64,000 bases of DNA from Phymorhynchus buccinoides (GCA_017654935.2 CM065693.1:59532845-59596844), one strand, 5' to 3'. Positions 13,668 through 25,669 are shown, counted from the first letter of the stretch. Notes: a model not told the origin generated them from the sequence alone. Made by a program: numbers and translations.

Positions 13668-14434
13668 CTGTGACAGAACATTTAGATGAGTATCATGAGC
13701 CAAAGACAGGCAACTGACATCTGCTCCAAGGCACGCATGCATAATTATATCTCATTTGCTGATTGGTCAGAGGTACACACACTCTGACCAGGGGATAACT
13801 TGAGATGTGCGCCCACCCAGATTAGCCAGTATGCGCCAGGATCCCAGAGATGCCAGACGTGTTAGCCAGAAGTGCTCAGGAAGGACTATAAGTTTACTGG
13901 TTTTAGTTCTTTCCACATCCCTAGTCAGTCTAAACTTACAAAAAAATATTTAACTGCTATGTGTGAGTTTGTTGTAATGTTTCTCCTCGTCGAAAATCAG
14001 GTTAGTTGATTCCTTTGACATTTTAAGACATTGCTTTAAGTATATTAGTCTACCATTATTTATTGCTCGACTCGCGCCGTAAATCTAAACTGACCGGTTT
14101 GGCTCTTCTCAAAAGCCTATGCTGAAATAATAAACCGGTCGACCCTATTCAGTGGTCAATCTTGTGGCTCTTTCAGAAGCCATGGCGACTCCGAGTTCGG
14201 GGAAGGATATTTTGAACACACAGCCCCAAACCCGAGGATATTGTGAAAATGGTGCAATATTTGGATGCAAACTGGGCTAAGAATTTTGAGGTTCTCGGTA
14301 AACTAGGCCTACTGTAGTTCAGCGTACAATCTCTGACGCGCACACTCAGCCTAGGCCTAGCCGCCAGGCCTACTACAGTACAAGGCCTAGTGGGTGCTTC
14401 TGAAAGACTCTACTGCCACTTTCAGTTTGGCATT
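13668..14434. other. Intron DNA, little recognisable
   Basis: Unique DNA upstream of exon d in the sense of transcription. It includes several copies of the palindromic word taggcctag around 14306-14390. One short plus-strand frame at about 14203-14334 (EDIVKMVQYLDANWAKNFEV) looks protein-like and may be a transposon-derived fragment, but I cannot name it. No splice-bordered exon was found. Confidence 0.5.
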
Positions 14435-15340
14435 TTCTCACTCCACGATGTCCAGGCTATCTCAGACGGGGGAAACAAGTGAAAGCCATCAGCCTGTCTT
14501 ACCCTATGTTCTCACTCCACGATGTCCAGGCTATCTCAGACGGGGGGAAACAAGTAAAAGCCATCAGCCTGTCTTACCCTATTTCCTCACTCCACGATGT
14601 CCAGGCTATCTCAGACGGGGGGGAAACAAGTGAAAGCCATCAGCCTGTCTTACCCTATTTTCTCACTCCACGATGTCCAGGCTATCTCAGACGGGGGGGA
14701 AACAAGTGAAAGCCATCAGCCTGTCTTACCCTATTTTCTCACTCCACGATGTCCAGGCTATCTCAGACGGGGGAAACAAGTGAAAGCCATCAGCCTGTCT
14801 TACCCTATGTTCTCACTCCACGATGTCCAGGCTATCTCAGACGGGGGGGAAACAAGTAAAAGCCATCAGCCTGTCTTACCCTATTTCCTCACTCCACGAT
14901 GTCCAGGCTATCTCAGACGGGGGAAACAAGTGAAAGCCATCAGCCTGTCTTACCCTATGTTCTCACTCCACGATGTCCAGGCTATCTCAGACGGGGGGGA
15001 AACAAGTGAAAGCCATCAGCCTGTCTTACCCTATGTTCTCACTCCACGATGTCCAGGCTATCTCAGACGGGGGAAACAAGTGAAAGCCATCAGCCTGTCT
15101 TACCCTATTTCCTCACTCCACGATGTCCAGGCTATCTCAGACGGGGGGGAAACAAGTGAAAGCCATCAGCCTGTCTTACCCTATGTTCTCACTCCACGAT
15201 GTCCAGGCTATCTCAGACGGGGGGGAAACAAGTGAAAGCCATCAGCCTGTCTTACCCTATTTTCTCACTCCACGATGTCCAGGCTATCTCAGACGGGGGG
15301 GAAACAAGTGAAAGCCATCAGCCTGTCTTACCCTATTTTA
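14435..15340. repeat. 74-77-bp tandem array (about 12 copies)
   Basis: Very uniform copies of a unit running ctcactccacgatgtccagg, ctatctcagacggggg, aaacaagtgaaagccatcag, cctgtcttaccctatttt. Length differs mainly by the number of G's (5-7) after 'ac'. Because unit phase changes with the G-run, plus-strand frames stay open for up to 212 codons, but they are repeat translations. Read on the minus strand, each unit contains agg|gtaaga, a strong splice-donor-like word; no flanking exon was identified. Confidence 0.95.
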
Positions 15341-15595
15341 AAAAATGAATGTCAAATACAAAACAGTTTGAAGGCTTGCTAAAAAGCCAAAACGATTTCT
15401 GGATTCCGTAGCTGCCAAATCTCCAAAGGCCAACAACGTCAAGGCTAGCCGCGTGCATCACGCAGCAATGAGCTCCCAGTCTCCTAGGCTACCATTAAGC
15501 ACACTAACTAGGGGCCTATTGGAATGCTGCTACATCCTTTGTGTTTCTTTCTGCAACTTTAAATTATGTCACACTGACTTATTACTTCTAAGCTG
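15341..15595. other. Unique DNA, nothing recognised
   Basis: About 250 bp between the 75-bp array and the retroposon tail. No coding or repeat signal apart from the taggcta/ctaggc words common in this region. Confidence 0.5.
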
Positions 15596-15605
15596 ATCTT
15601 CAATT

Positions 15606-15720
15606 CAATTCAATTCAATTCAATCATTTTATTGTCTTCACAAAAAGCAAAGAAATTCGCTGCCTGGCACACACATTTTATAAATAATAAGACACAACAC
15701 AAGTAATGTTTAGGAAGACA
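15606..15720 (-). mobile_element. Retroposon 3' end with (ATTGA)n tail
   Basis: On the minus strand it reads gaatttctttgctttttgtg, aagacaataaaatg and then about four repeats of attga. A polyadenylation-like aataaa followed by a short tandem tail is the usual 3' end of non-LTR elements and their SINEs. The body upstream is too short or degraded to classify. Confidence 0.6.
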
Positions 15721-15730
15721 ACTTAAAAAA

Positions 15731-15825
15731 TAATAATAATAATAATAACAGTACATTTATATAGCGCTTTACCTCAGATGAGCCCAAAGCGCTTTACAAT
15801 CAATTATTCATCAACAGATAACAAA
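15731..15825 (-). mobile_element. Retroposon 3' end ('AAAGCGCTATATAAAT' type) with (ATT)n tail
   Basis: On the minus strand: ttgtaaagcgctttgggctc, atctgaggtaaagcgctata, taaatgtactgttatta followed by repeated att. This hairpin-forming 3' end with two aaagcgct words and an (ATT)n tail is widespread in animal genomes as the tail of LINE/SINE families. Only the 3' end is present. Confidence 0.65.
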
Positions 15826-15884
15826 AAAAAAAAAAAACATTCAAGAGTGACACCAACCACCAACAGTGCATATGCAAAGCAACT

Positions 15885-15976
15885 CTCTCTCTCTCTCTAA
15901 CACACACGCACACACACACGACACACACACACGCACACGCGCACACACACACACACACGCACACACCACACACACA

Positions 15977-16012
<36 letters not shown>

Positions 16013-16267
16013 AACACACAATTATTGATGCCAACTCGTTCATACCCCATTCGGTAAGTCACAGCAACTGAGCCGCATGGACTGACCACATACACCAACA
16101 CGCACTGACACAAACACCCTCACACAAAAACGTACGCACGCAGACAGACACACAGACACGCACACAAACACACACATATGCGTGCACACACAACCCACAA
16201 AACCAAAATACACACAAGCACACATTCATGCTCACACACACACACACACACACAACACACACACACA

Positions 16268-16298
<31 letters not shown>

Positions 16299-16369
16299 CA
16301 ACACACACACACTCACACACACACACAACACACACACACACACACACAAAAATAAGACAACTAAACTTA

Positions 16370-16414
<45 letters not shown>

Positions 16415-16440
16415 GCGCGCGCGCGCACACACACACATAC
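15885..16440. repeat. (CA)n-rich microsatellite block with (CT)n and (GC)n parts
   Basis: Imperfect CA repeats interrupted by a unique stretch at about 16020-16090, with (CT)n at 15883-15898 and an alternating gtgcgcgcgcgcgcgcgc run at about 16407-16427 that is potentially Z-DNA forming. Cys/Val and His/Thr frames over it are repeat translations. Confidence 0.95.
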
Positions 16441-16444
16441 ACCA

Positions 16445-17760
16445 CCAACACAACAATCCAATTAGGGTACTGTTCAGACAAATATGCATAAAATTATAAA
16501 GTATAAATTAGTACTATTACTAGCTATTCCAAACGGATTTTTGAAAGCTGACATCGCAACTAGCTTTTAGCATAGTGTGATAGAACTTTTTATCCTGATT
16601 ACAAAGATACAAAAAACGTGTTTGTGCTATTGTTAGTTTTCGAGTTACGATTTTTTTAATATTTAAATTTTAGGGGTAATTTTACGTACCCTTGAAAATT
16701 GGGTGGGTGCCATCTTTGCCGAGCCATAAAACATATTTATACATCACAAAAACACTTTAAATGAATGGTACAGTTTCTTACCAACCTGTACAATGCATGA
16801 GATTTTTTCAGTCATTAACATTATTTATGTTTTCGTAAAATCGGATGCCAAAGATACGGAAAATATCGATTTTCAACTATACTTTTGCATAACGCAATTT
16901 TTGGAAATCCCAGCAAATATTCAAACTGCAATAACTTTGCTTCTAATCAAGTGACAGAAAGCTATTTGATATAGATGGAATTGGCAAAATGAGATCTTGA
17001 GGTTAGTGGACTCGCTAAATTGCTCAGAATGTATTATGTTGTTCTGTGCTGCAGCCTTTTGGCTAGTTGGCCTTTTTCAGCTATCTATGTCCCGAAAACG
17101 ACTGTCTTGCCTCTGATCAAATGATTGGTTATATGAATGAAGAAATGGAAGAAAGGGAATTTTTCTAATGATATTTTGAACTCTACTGATTTTTTTTAGT
17201 GTGAGTGAGGAGCTGCACAGCTCTGTGCTGCAGCCTTGGGGCTAGTTGGCCTTTGGTGACCATCTGTGCCCTTCCATTAACCGCCTCCTTATTGAGTAAC
17301 ACAACGCTGTGCTGATAAAATGGATTTATCAAAATGAGATATTGAGATCCTTGGTCTTTTTAAAGTGCTTAGTATGCGCTATAGCTTTATGCTGCAGCCT
17401 TGGGGTTAGTTTGCCTTTGACAATCATGCATGCACAAGTGCCCCTCTTCTAGGCTAGTGACAGAGATGTACAAGTAATCAAAACGTTATCGGCCTACCTA
17501 TGAAGGCCACACAAACGACATTTAACACACAGTTGTAACTGACTCTGGATGCTAACATACACGTTTATGAATATGACGTCATGTTTATGACGTCATTATA
17601 TTCATGACATCATTCTGATTAGCTCTGTCTTACCCTCGGCAAGTGAGCGAAATTGAGACATTTCGGGATAGTTGGTTGTAGCATTTTTTTTTTGTGGCAT
17701 TTTTTGTAAAAAGTACTTAGTTATCTTGATATCTTTATGAAGCCCAGAATGTGGCTGTCA
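16445..17760. other. AT-rich unique DNA with a degenerate ~170-bp triplicate
   Basis: No coding signal. Three diverged copies of a segment containing gtgctgcagcctt..ggctagttggcctt occur near 17047, 17225 and 17390, spaced 170-175 bp. Two TGACGTCA-containing words (tatgacgtcatg, tatgacgtcatt) lie at about 17573-17598, followed by a degenerate third (tgacatcat). Origin unknown; a degraded transposable element is possible. Confidence 0.6.
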
Positions 17761-17979
17761 GCATTAAAATAAAAACGTTTACTCAAACAAAAGGAAGAGA
17801 AAAGAGGGGGAAAGGGGAGGGCAGAGATGGATGGGGTGGGGGGCAGAGAAAGAGACTTCTTGAGATTATGTATCGTTAGCCCCGTGGCGACGGTTTATCA
17901 TTCATTGTTGCTTTCTTTTTGTTTGTTTGTAAACCTCTACCAACGAGGAAATGTTTGTGTGCTTATGAGGAGGGAGGTG

Positions 17980-18017
17980 TGTGGTGGTGTGCGTGTGCGT
18001 GTGCGTGTGCCGTGCGT

Positions 18018-18068
<51 letters not shown>

Positions 18069-18116
18069 GGTGTGTGTGTGTGTGTGGAAATGTTTTGTGT
18101 GCTTATGAGGAGGGAG

Positions 18117-18154
<38 letters not shown>
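17980..18154. repeat. (GT)n microsatellite, two blocks
   Basis: Two GT tracts separated by a duplicated unit around 'tttgtgtgcttatgaggagg', which occurs at 17952 and again at 18093. The second tract abuts the 3' end of the SINE at 18155, so it may have started as the SINE tail. Confidence 0.93.
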
Positions 18155-18157
<3 letters not shown>

Positions 18158-18390
18158 TTTTGACGCAAAATGACACAATTTTTCGGGTTGCTCAACTGGG
18201 TTTAATATGTGCTAAGTGCATGGGCACACGGGACGGGACCTCGGTTAGCATGTCTCATCGGAAAGACTCCATGTTCAGACCATAAGGTCTAGTGCAGAGT
18301 AAGAGGAAAAATCCTCTGTACCCAGCTTCAAACTCGGGTTTTACTGTGCACGAGGCGAACGCGTTACCTCTATGCCACTCTACGCCAACA
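18155..18390 (-). mobile_element. tRNA-derived SINE with invertebrate conserved central domain
   Basis: On the minus strand the 5' part reads gtagagtggcatagaggtaa, cgcgttcgcctcgtgcacag, ccgagtttgaagctggg, which is tRNA-like with a degenerate A box (tggcatagagg) and B box. It is followed by gagtctttccgatgagac, ctaaccgaggtcccgt, gtgcccatgcacttagcaca. That second block matches, from memory, the central domain shared by many molluscan, lancelet and cnidarian SINEs (the Meta/Nin-type class). The 3' end passes into an (AC)n tail. The copy is diverged and surely inactive. Confidence 0.72.
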
Positions 18391-18414
18391 GACCCTCACA
18401 GACTTTTCCATATT

Positions 18415-19095
18415 CTCACTTTTTCAATCTTTCGTACAGACTTTCCCCATCTTTCTCACACTTTTCCCCATCTTCCTCACAGACTTTCCCCCACCTTTCT
18501 CACAGACTTTCCCACCATCTTTCTCACAGACTTTCCCACCATCTTTCTCACAGACTTCCCCCCATCTTCCTCACAGACCCCCCATTTTTCTACAGACTTT
18601 CCCACCATCTTTCTCACAGAATTTCTCACATACTTTCTCCCCATCTTTCTCACTTATTTCCCCCCATCTTCCTCACAGACTTCCCCCACCTTTCTCACAG
18701 ACTTTCCCCACACCTTGCCCCAGCTCCTCACAGACTTTCCCCGCCTTTCTCACAGACTTCTCCCATCTTTCTCACAGACTTTCCCACATCTTTCTCATAG
18801 ACTATCCCATCATCGTTCTCACAGACTTCCCCCATCTTTCTCACACTCTCCCCACATCTTCTCACAGACTTTCCCCACATCTTTATCACAGACTTTCCCC
18901 ACATCTTTCTCATAGACTTTCGAATTCCCCACCTTTCTCACAGACTTCCCCACCATCTTTCTCACAGACTTTCCCCCCATCTTCCTCACAGACTTCCCCC
19001 ATCTTTCTCATAGACTTTCGAATTCCCCACTTTCTCACAGACTTCCACATCTTCTCACAGACTTTCCCCACATCTTTGTCCCACAGACTATCCCA
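18415..19095. repeat. Degenerate ~25-bp tandem repeat (ctttctcacagactttcccc)
   Basis: About 27 imperfect copies of a pyrimidine-rich unit such as catctttctcacagactttc plus a run of c's. Unit length varies from 20 to 40 bp. Two longer units share catagactttcgaattcccc (about 18910 and 19008), a hint of a higher-order repeat. Pro/Ser/Phe-rich frames across it are not genes. The ctttctcacag word looks like a splice acceptor in plus orientation. Confidence 0.9.
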
Positions 19096-19500
19096 TCATT
19101 CATCTTATGACAAAGACCAGTGTCAAAGACAAAGGAGACAGGATGGGAAATATCAGCGAGCAAGACAAAGTCGCTGCGTCCGTTGAGAGCACTACATCAA
19201 CTATGCTTTCTCGCGATATCCGCAAATTTACAGACTTATTAAAAAATATATTTGAAGAATGAAAGAATTTCGTTCTTAATACCATTATTTTTATTGCCAA
19301 AGATTTTCACAAAACACATTACTGCCCCTCCTCTTTTTTTCGTCTTTTTGATTAACATAAAGCATTTGAGGTGAACGGACAAACAGTGCAATAGTTCTGC
19401 CATCTTTTTATGAACATTCTTTGGTCCTGTCCTATCAAACACATTTCTCTATAAAACACATTTCTCTATAAACAAATTATAATAAAATAGAGATTGAGCG
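19096..19500. other. Unique AT-rich DNA, nothing recognised
   Basis: No exon, RNA gene or known repeat seen; only a direct repeat of acatttctctataaaaca near 19441-19470. Confidence 0.5.
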
Positions 19501-19514
19501 GTGCACGCGTGCAA

Positions 19515-19610
19515 ACGACTACACACACAACACACCCCCCCACACCCACACCATCATACTACCCACACGCACCCACAAACACACCACACACACACACACA
19601 AATGAGAGAT
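19515..19610. repeat. (CA)n-rich tract
   Basis: Imperfect CA and CCA/CCCA repeats, no other feature. Confidence 0.85.
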
Positions 19611-19756
19611 GGAGGGGGTGGGGGGACATTTTCAGAATCATAAGTAGCCCACCATTGAACAGTTGGCTACTTCATTAGGCCCGGTGTTCTACTATTCAAA
19701 GTTGCAGATTGGACATATAAACATTCAAACCTTTATACCATCTTAAATGGCCTGAA

Positions 19757-19778
19757 ATATCTCTCTCCTCTCTCTATC

Positions 19779-19813
<35 letters not shown>

Positions 19814-20110
19814 ATGTTTTGTGTATGCGCGCGGTGTATGTGTATGTGCGAGTGTTTGTGTATGTGCGGTGTTTGTGGTATGTACGCACTATGTGTATGT
19901 GCGAGTGTTTGTGTATGTTGCGTTTGTTTGTGCGTATGTACGCGCTATGTGTGCGGCGCGTGTGTATTTTTTTAAAAAAACCTTTTTGGGGCGGTATGGT
20001 ATGCGTGCGCGTGTGTATACGGGCGTGTGTTTATGCGTACGTGTGCGTGTGACGTGTGTGTAGGCGTGCATGTGTGGCATGCGCGCGAACGCACGCACTT
20101 ATCGCATGCA
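19757..20110. repeat. (CT)n followed by imperfect (GTAT/GTGCG)n tract
   Basis: CT repeat at 19757-19810, then a long imperfect GT-rich tract with many CpG steps (gtgtatgtgcgagtgtttgt and variants) to about 20110. Frames rich in Cys/Val/Tyr are repeat translations. Confidence 0.88.
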
Positions 20111-21241
20111 AGCTCGCGGCTCACACAACCACAGACACACACTCAATACTAGTTATATCCACTTGTCCCACATACGATTTTTCCTACAAACGTGGGGGAG
20201 CACCGCGCACCCACGCCTGCACGTCGGCGCCCCGTGGACCAATTCGATACTACGCCTCGTGTACCATCACTGCGCTGTGCGGACATCATCACCCGCTGTG
20301 TGCGGTCAACCAAAACATTAATGCACTCGCCACCGCTGATCACTAGCAGTTCTTACGTCCAATCTGATAGTCACACCGACACCGTACTACCGACGTTCAC
20401 GTACTCTTCGCACCCGCACCATTCCTGTATCGCGCAAAGCAACTATACGACATGAGTCACACACCAACACACACACGAAAAACTACCACCCACCAAACAA
20501 CAACACCACCCACCACGCCACGCCACCCCCCCCCCTCGCCCGCCCGACGCCCACCAAACACCCACACCACACACACCCACCACACAACACAAGATGACAT
20601 GCCGTGCACCACCTACAACTCCCACAACATGCCACCGCCCGCCGCCCCCGCCGCCCGCACACCACACCCTCACTACCGGTCACCCCTAACACTACCCCAC
20701 CCTCTCCTCTCTCTCATCAATTAATAACTCCACCTTGAAGCCGAATCTTCCTGTCGCGGTGTGCGCCTTCGCCGCTGCATTGCCTTCTCTCTGTATACAA
20801 GCTGTAACCCGTGTTTGGGCACTTTTCCACCAGCCCTCTAATTAAATCAGTTGCAACAAGACACGTCATATTAAAAACGAGCGGACTCTACTATAAACGA
20901 TCTCGAAACTCGTGTGGATACACTAAAACAACCAAGAGAGACAACAAACAATGGTCACGTGACCACCGACTGAACCTTTCTATATTAAGCTTCACAACCG
21001 TTGTTGCTCTTTACTAGGACGTAATTTTCTCCAAAGACCGGTCTAAAAACTCACAATACATCTCTACAAGGTATTGGGTATTTCACAACACCATCACAAT
21101 AACATTCAACGTGATACACAAAAATCATCAGCACGGCGTGAGTTATTCACCACATGCTACCCACTCAAAGCATTCTGAGCGTCTGCATCTAAACATCTTC
21201 ACTCCGACTCACGCAACAACTTACCTCGCTACAATTATTGA
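20111..21241. other. CpG-containing unique DNA with a CA/CCA-rich patch
   Basis: About 1.1 kb with no convincing exon. 20455-20700 is dominated by CACCA/CCGCC low-complexity sequence. The remainder is non-repetitive with scattered short frames and no splice-bordered coding block. Confidence 0.5.
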
Positions 21242-21342
21242 ATGCCACTAATTTGCAGTGCCAATAAAATCAGGTTTCGCAATGGTGACAGCACGCCATG
21301 GCACAGTAAACAACATTTATTCCCCTCTCATTCTGATCGTTT

Positions 21343-21726
21343 TCAAAGTACTAAACACCAACACGCAATTCTCCTTACAGACAAATTTCGCTGTTTTTCC
21401 TTCCTGCGCTGTCTGACACACGATCGCAGTATGCCATCTGCCTCGTCCATAGCCACAGGGCTGGCGCGCCTACGTACATGGATGACCGTGCTCACAGTAA
21501 CTCCGACACCGTGTCCTGCCGGCATCCACGGCAGCGCGTGCGTCCGCACGGCCAACCTTCGAACATGTCCAAAAACACAGTGCTTCTTCTGACAAACAAA
21601 CACTCCGATACGATAAGACCGTTGGTGCAGGCTCTGTGGTTTTTTCCACCGTGCACAGTTCCTGCACTTGTCACCGGGTACGTGCGACCATACTGTAACG
21701 GTGCTTTCATCGTCCACGTTTACCAC
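21343..21726 (-). other. Unrecognised open frame, possible transposon remnant
   Basis: A 127-codon minus-strand frame with the segments DKCRNCARWKKP and YRIGVFVCQKKHCVF, so C-x2-C and C-x4-C pairs about 28 residues apart. This could be a zinc-binding tail such as those ending some DNA transposases, but I cannot assign it. Overlapping frames on both strands show similar length, so it may simply be a chance frame in CpG-rich DNA. Confidence 0.25.
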
Positions 21727-21756
21727 AATTGTTTTTTGTGGGACACGGAGGACTAG

Positions 21757-22900
21757 CTGTTAAAAAACAGGCTCAGCGTGTCAACTTTCACTTTCGTATG
21801 CGGTTGAGATGTGGAAGCGGTAATACGCACCACGCACAAAGCGTGAAGTGAAGGATGGTCGAAAAAAGTATGTTTGGGACCGCCTGATTTCCGACGGCGT
21901 TTTTCGAAAAGGTCGATAGCGGTAGGGTTGTTGCAGCGCTGATTTTCAGCTCGTTTTACAAAATTCCACTAAAATACACAGACTATCCATTAATTAGGAG
22001 ACGGACAATTTTTACAGCTTGGATGTGGTTTTCATTTAGAGTTCACGATTGCAAGTGAAATACGAACGTTAAAGTGACCTAATTTGACTGAAATATTACC
22101 ACATTTCCCAGTGACGCGCTTCGGTTTGAGTTGTACTATACTTGTGAAAGCAAAACATTGTGGATAATCAGACACACACACACACGTCACGCACGCACGC
22201 ATGGCACGACACGCATGGCATGCAGCAAGCACGCACCTACGCTACATCTCCACACACACACACATCACATCACAAGCACACACACTCTTTGAGCTATCAC
22301 ATAGTCTGAGCAATAATAATTAAAAATCAGAGCCTAGAAGTAGAAACTGAATTAACAAGTGAGCTAGAAATAATTTATGGACAAAGTAAATGAAGTATAA
22401 TGAGGTATTAATTTGCAGTAAATGTATAACAAGTTAATTGAACTAATGCTTCTCCTGGTGTGCTAAAAGATTTAATTACATAAAATAAGGGTTCTATACA
22501 ATGAACCATTGTTATTAATTTTAGCAATGGTAGTAAGCAAGAGTGCCATCAGAGACATAAAATCCACGAGCCAAAAATAAAAAGGATTGCTATTCACAGA
22601 AGATGTATCAACAGTTTGTGTTTTTACAAAATAAATCATATAAAAGAGAGCAGCAAAAATGAGGTACAAACCTTTTCACAAACAAACAGGCAAACTAAAA
22701 GTGTACACATAGGTAAACCATAATATGTGAGATGTATGAAGAATAAAAACACAAGGATTCCACATTATATGTGGAGGTAAACCATCAATATACGAGATAA
22801 GTCCCCACCACACCCAGCATCCCCACACACCAGTTTTCCCTCTCTGCATCTCTCTCCAGCCATCTTCAAAGTAATAATAACACACACAAGCAAAATCTGA
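21757..22900. other. Unique AT-rich DNA, nothing recognised
   Basis: No exon with splice sites, no RNA gene. It includes a short (CA)n patch at about 22170-22280 and a pair of direct-repeat words (ggtaaaccat) at 22711 and 22776. Confidence 0.5.
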
Positions 22901-22917
22901 ATCCACTCACACAGGAC

Positions 22918-22947
22918 ACACCACCAAACACACACACACAGGCACGA

Positions 22948-22981
<34 letters not shown>

Positions 22982-23095
22982 CAAGACACCAACACACACA
23001 CACACACACACAACACCAGCTACTATACGACAACACCACACACGAGACACAACAGATGCGCAAGGCGCCCTGGAGCGTGCGCACACACACAAAGA
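22918..23095. repeat. (CA)n microsatellite
   Basis: Imperfect CA/ACACC tract; Cys/Val frames on the minus strand are repeat translations. Confidence 0.9.
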
Positions 23096-23404
23096 CAAAC
23101 ATTTCCAAAAATTATATCCGCTAAGCCTGATTCTGGATTGTGTGGTCTCTTCTTGGGTTGTCCAAAAATTTTAGGTAGTTTCATTATCGGAAACCATAAT
23201 CATGTAGGCTCGTTAAGCTCAGCACATTTATGGCCGAAAGCTGGCTCTTATTTTACTGCTGGAGCTCGGTGACAAACTTTTGCAAGTTAAGTATGTTGAA
23301 CGAAATTGCCCTTGATAGAATTCCTACATGCCCAGGTATCAGATTGCACTCTGAAATTTAATTTTAAAAATAATACAATTATGTTAAATTTAAGTTCCGA
23401 TAAG

Positions 23405-24325
23405 TACCTCAGTTAGCATTGGACTTGGCTTGTGCCAAGATGGACCGAATGAAGCGAAGTGGTCCTATGCTATTCCCAAGGGCCTATTACTACATCTTTA
23501 TTTACAGTACCTCCAGGTTATGACATTGGAACTTGTGCTTGTGCATGATGGAGACGACGAAGCGAGTGGCGTCCTATGCTATTCCAGGGCCTACTACCCT
23601 ACAATCTTTATTTACAGTTACTCTCCAGTTTATGGATTGGCAACTTGCTTGTGTGCATGATGGAACGCATGAAGCGAGTGGGCTTATGCTATTGCCAGGG
23701 CCTAAGCTACCAACATCCTTGATTTACAGTACCACCAGTTTAGCAGTGGACACTTGGCTTGTGCATGTGGAACGAATGAAGCGAGTGTTACTATTGCGCA
23801 TTCCAGGGCCTTATGATACTACATGAGCTTATTACAGTACCTCAAGTTATGCATTGGAACTGGGCTGTGCATGATGGAACGAATGAAGCGAGGGTCCCTA
23901 TGCTATTCCCAGGAGCCTGCTACCTACATCTATTAGTGAGTTACAGTACTCAGTTTATGCATGGAACTTGGCGTGTGCCCATGGACTGAGAACGAATGAG
24001 CGAGTGGTCCTGAGGCTATTCATACAGGGGCATTATTCCTACCTACATCTCGTCAATTTACAGTACCTCCAGTTTAGGCATTGGATCTTGGTGCTAGTGC
24101 GTGACCATGAGGGGGAACTCCGGCTGGTGCGGACCCTGAGGCGGAACTGGCTTGTGCGTGACCCCTGAGGGGGAACTTGGCTGTGCGTGACCCTGAGGGA
24201 GGAACTCGGCTTGGTGCGGAACCCTGGGGGGAACTGGGCCTTGGGCGTGATCGTGAAGGGGAAACGAGATGAAGCTCCGAGTGGGTCCTATGCTATTCCA
24301 GGGCCTACTACCTACATCTGTATAT
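23405..24325. repeat. Degenerate ~105-bp tandem repeat with nested 28-bp repeat
   Basis: About seven copies of a unit whose parts are gaacgaatgaagcgagtgg, tcctatgctattccagggcc, tactacctacatctttattt, acagtacctccagtttatgc and attggaacttggcttgtgc. Copies differ mainly by 1-3 base insertions and deletions rather than substitutions. At about 24100-24250 a shorter repeat (gtgaccctgagggggaact, about 28 bp) is present five times. The indel-rich differences look more like unpolished long-read sequence than normal divergence. Confidence 0.88.
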
Positions 24326-25310
24326 TGTCACACATTGTTTGTTTGGGGCAAACTTAGTAACATCACACTTAATATTGGGAGGCGTTTTTCCATAGCTTAC
24401 TCTGCCAAGAGTAAAATTGTTGTATCAAAATATTCTACAAGTGATCGCCGTCCGGTACTGCTCAGGACCGCCACTTTGACAACCACCATATACTAGCATC
24501 TAGAAGAATAACCAATAAAAACGGAAAGATTGGCCATCATGTTGCACTGGATGTTTGCCTCCTATATTAAACAGATAAATTTCGAGAGACGAGTCAAAAA
24601 ACGTTTTGAGTTTGGCATCCCAAAATGCTCAACAATAGGCAAGCCTAGAGAAGAGCAGCTGCCCTAAGCTTGCGTTGGTTCTGTTCTAGCCCCTAGAGGA
24701 GCTACGGCCCTTCAAAAAGGCTCATGAATAATGTATTTAGGCCAGTAGAATGGTGCACGCGGGTATGCGACACGGCAGGAGCAGACAATAAAAAACAACT
24801 CCATTCAATGTGGGACACTCTGGCCTTTACCTTGGAATGACGGCAAACGAGGCCTAATAGTAGCATAGATTATAGGCGCTGAGTGAAAGAAAGCCCCTTT
24901 GTGATATTAGTGCCACATACATAACTGACGTGTATAGGTGGTGTAGCGAGCCACACACCACAGGAATGTTGGGCTAGAACAACTGCCGAGCGCGACACCG
25001 CCACTATGTATGCCACATGGGGGGCGTGACTAGGATCATTGGTTATCTTCCTTAGTTGTACGACTGTCATGCCATGTAATATGAGTAGTATGTATAACAA
25101 TAATAATCAGTGTGAATTTCCATTATAAGAGGCATTCCCTCCACGAGAGCCCATCTCCGCGAGCTGTCTTGCGCTCTAACAAACAACAAAAATTAAGAAG
25201 CATACACATTCAAGCAACAACACAAATAATCGCCACCGACACATGCACCACATCAGGCATATAACACATACAACAACTCCACCCACACATTACTCGCACA
25301 CTGTACGGTG
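24326..25310. other. Unique DNA, nothing recognised
   Basis: No exon, RNA gene or known repeat recognised in about 1 kb. Confidence 0.5.
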
Positions 25311-25319
25311 CACAAGTAC

Positions 25320-25567
25320 ATCTACACACACACACACACACACATACACATCCACACACACAGACACACCACACACACACACATGACACATGACACCTGC
25401 TTACCGATGTCGATCCCCACACTCACCACACCCAAAAACACATACAAAATAACAAGCAGTTGAACAACAGCATCAACACACAGCAACATTAACTCTCTCT
25501 CTCTTCTCCTCTCTTCTCTAGCTCTACTCATCTCTTCTCGTTCTCGTCTCTCTCTCTCTCTCCTCCT

Positions 25568-25620
<53 letters not shown>

Positions 25621-25645
25621 GTCTCCTCTTCTCTCCTCTCTCGCA
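25320..25645. repeat. (CA)n and (CT)n microsatellites
   Basis: (CA)n at about 25322-25385 and an imperfect (CT)n at about 25493-25640; frames across them are low complexity. Confidence 0.92.
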
Positions 25646-25669
25646 ACAAGTGACATACACATTGCAGTC

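Noticed and set aside
16407..16427. (GC)n Z-DNA element as regulatory site
   Set aside because: It is a short continuation of the CA microsatellite without other regulatory context.
15800..16490. Cys/Val and His/Thr-rich ORFs on both strands
   Set aside because: Translations of (CA)n microsatellite.
18292..18915. 207-codon Pro/Ser/Phe-rich ORF
   Set aside because: Follows a degenerate pyrimidine-rich ~25-bp repeat and begins in the antisense of a SINE.
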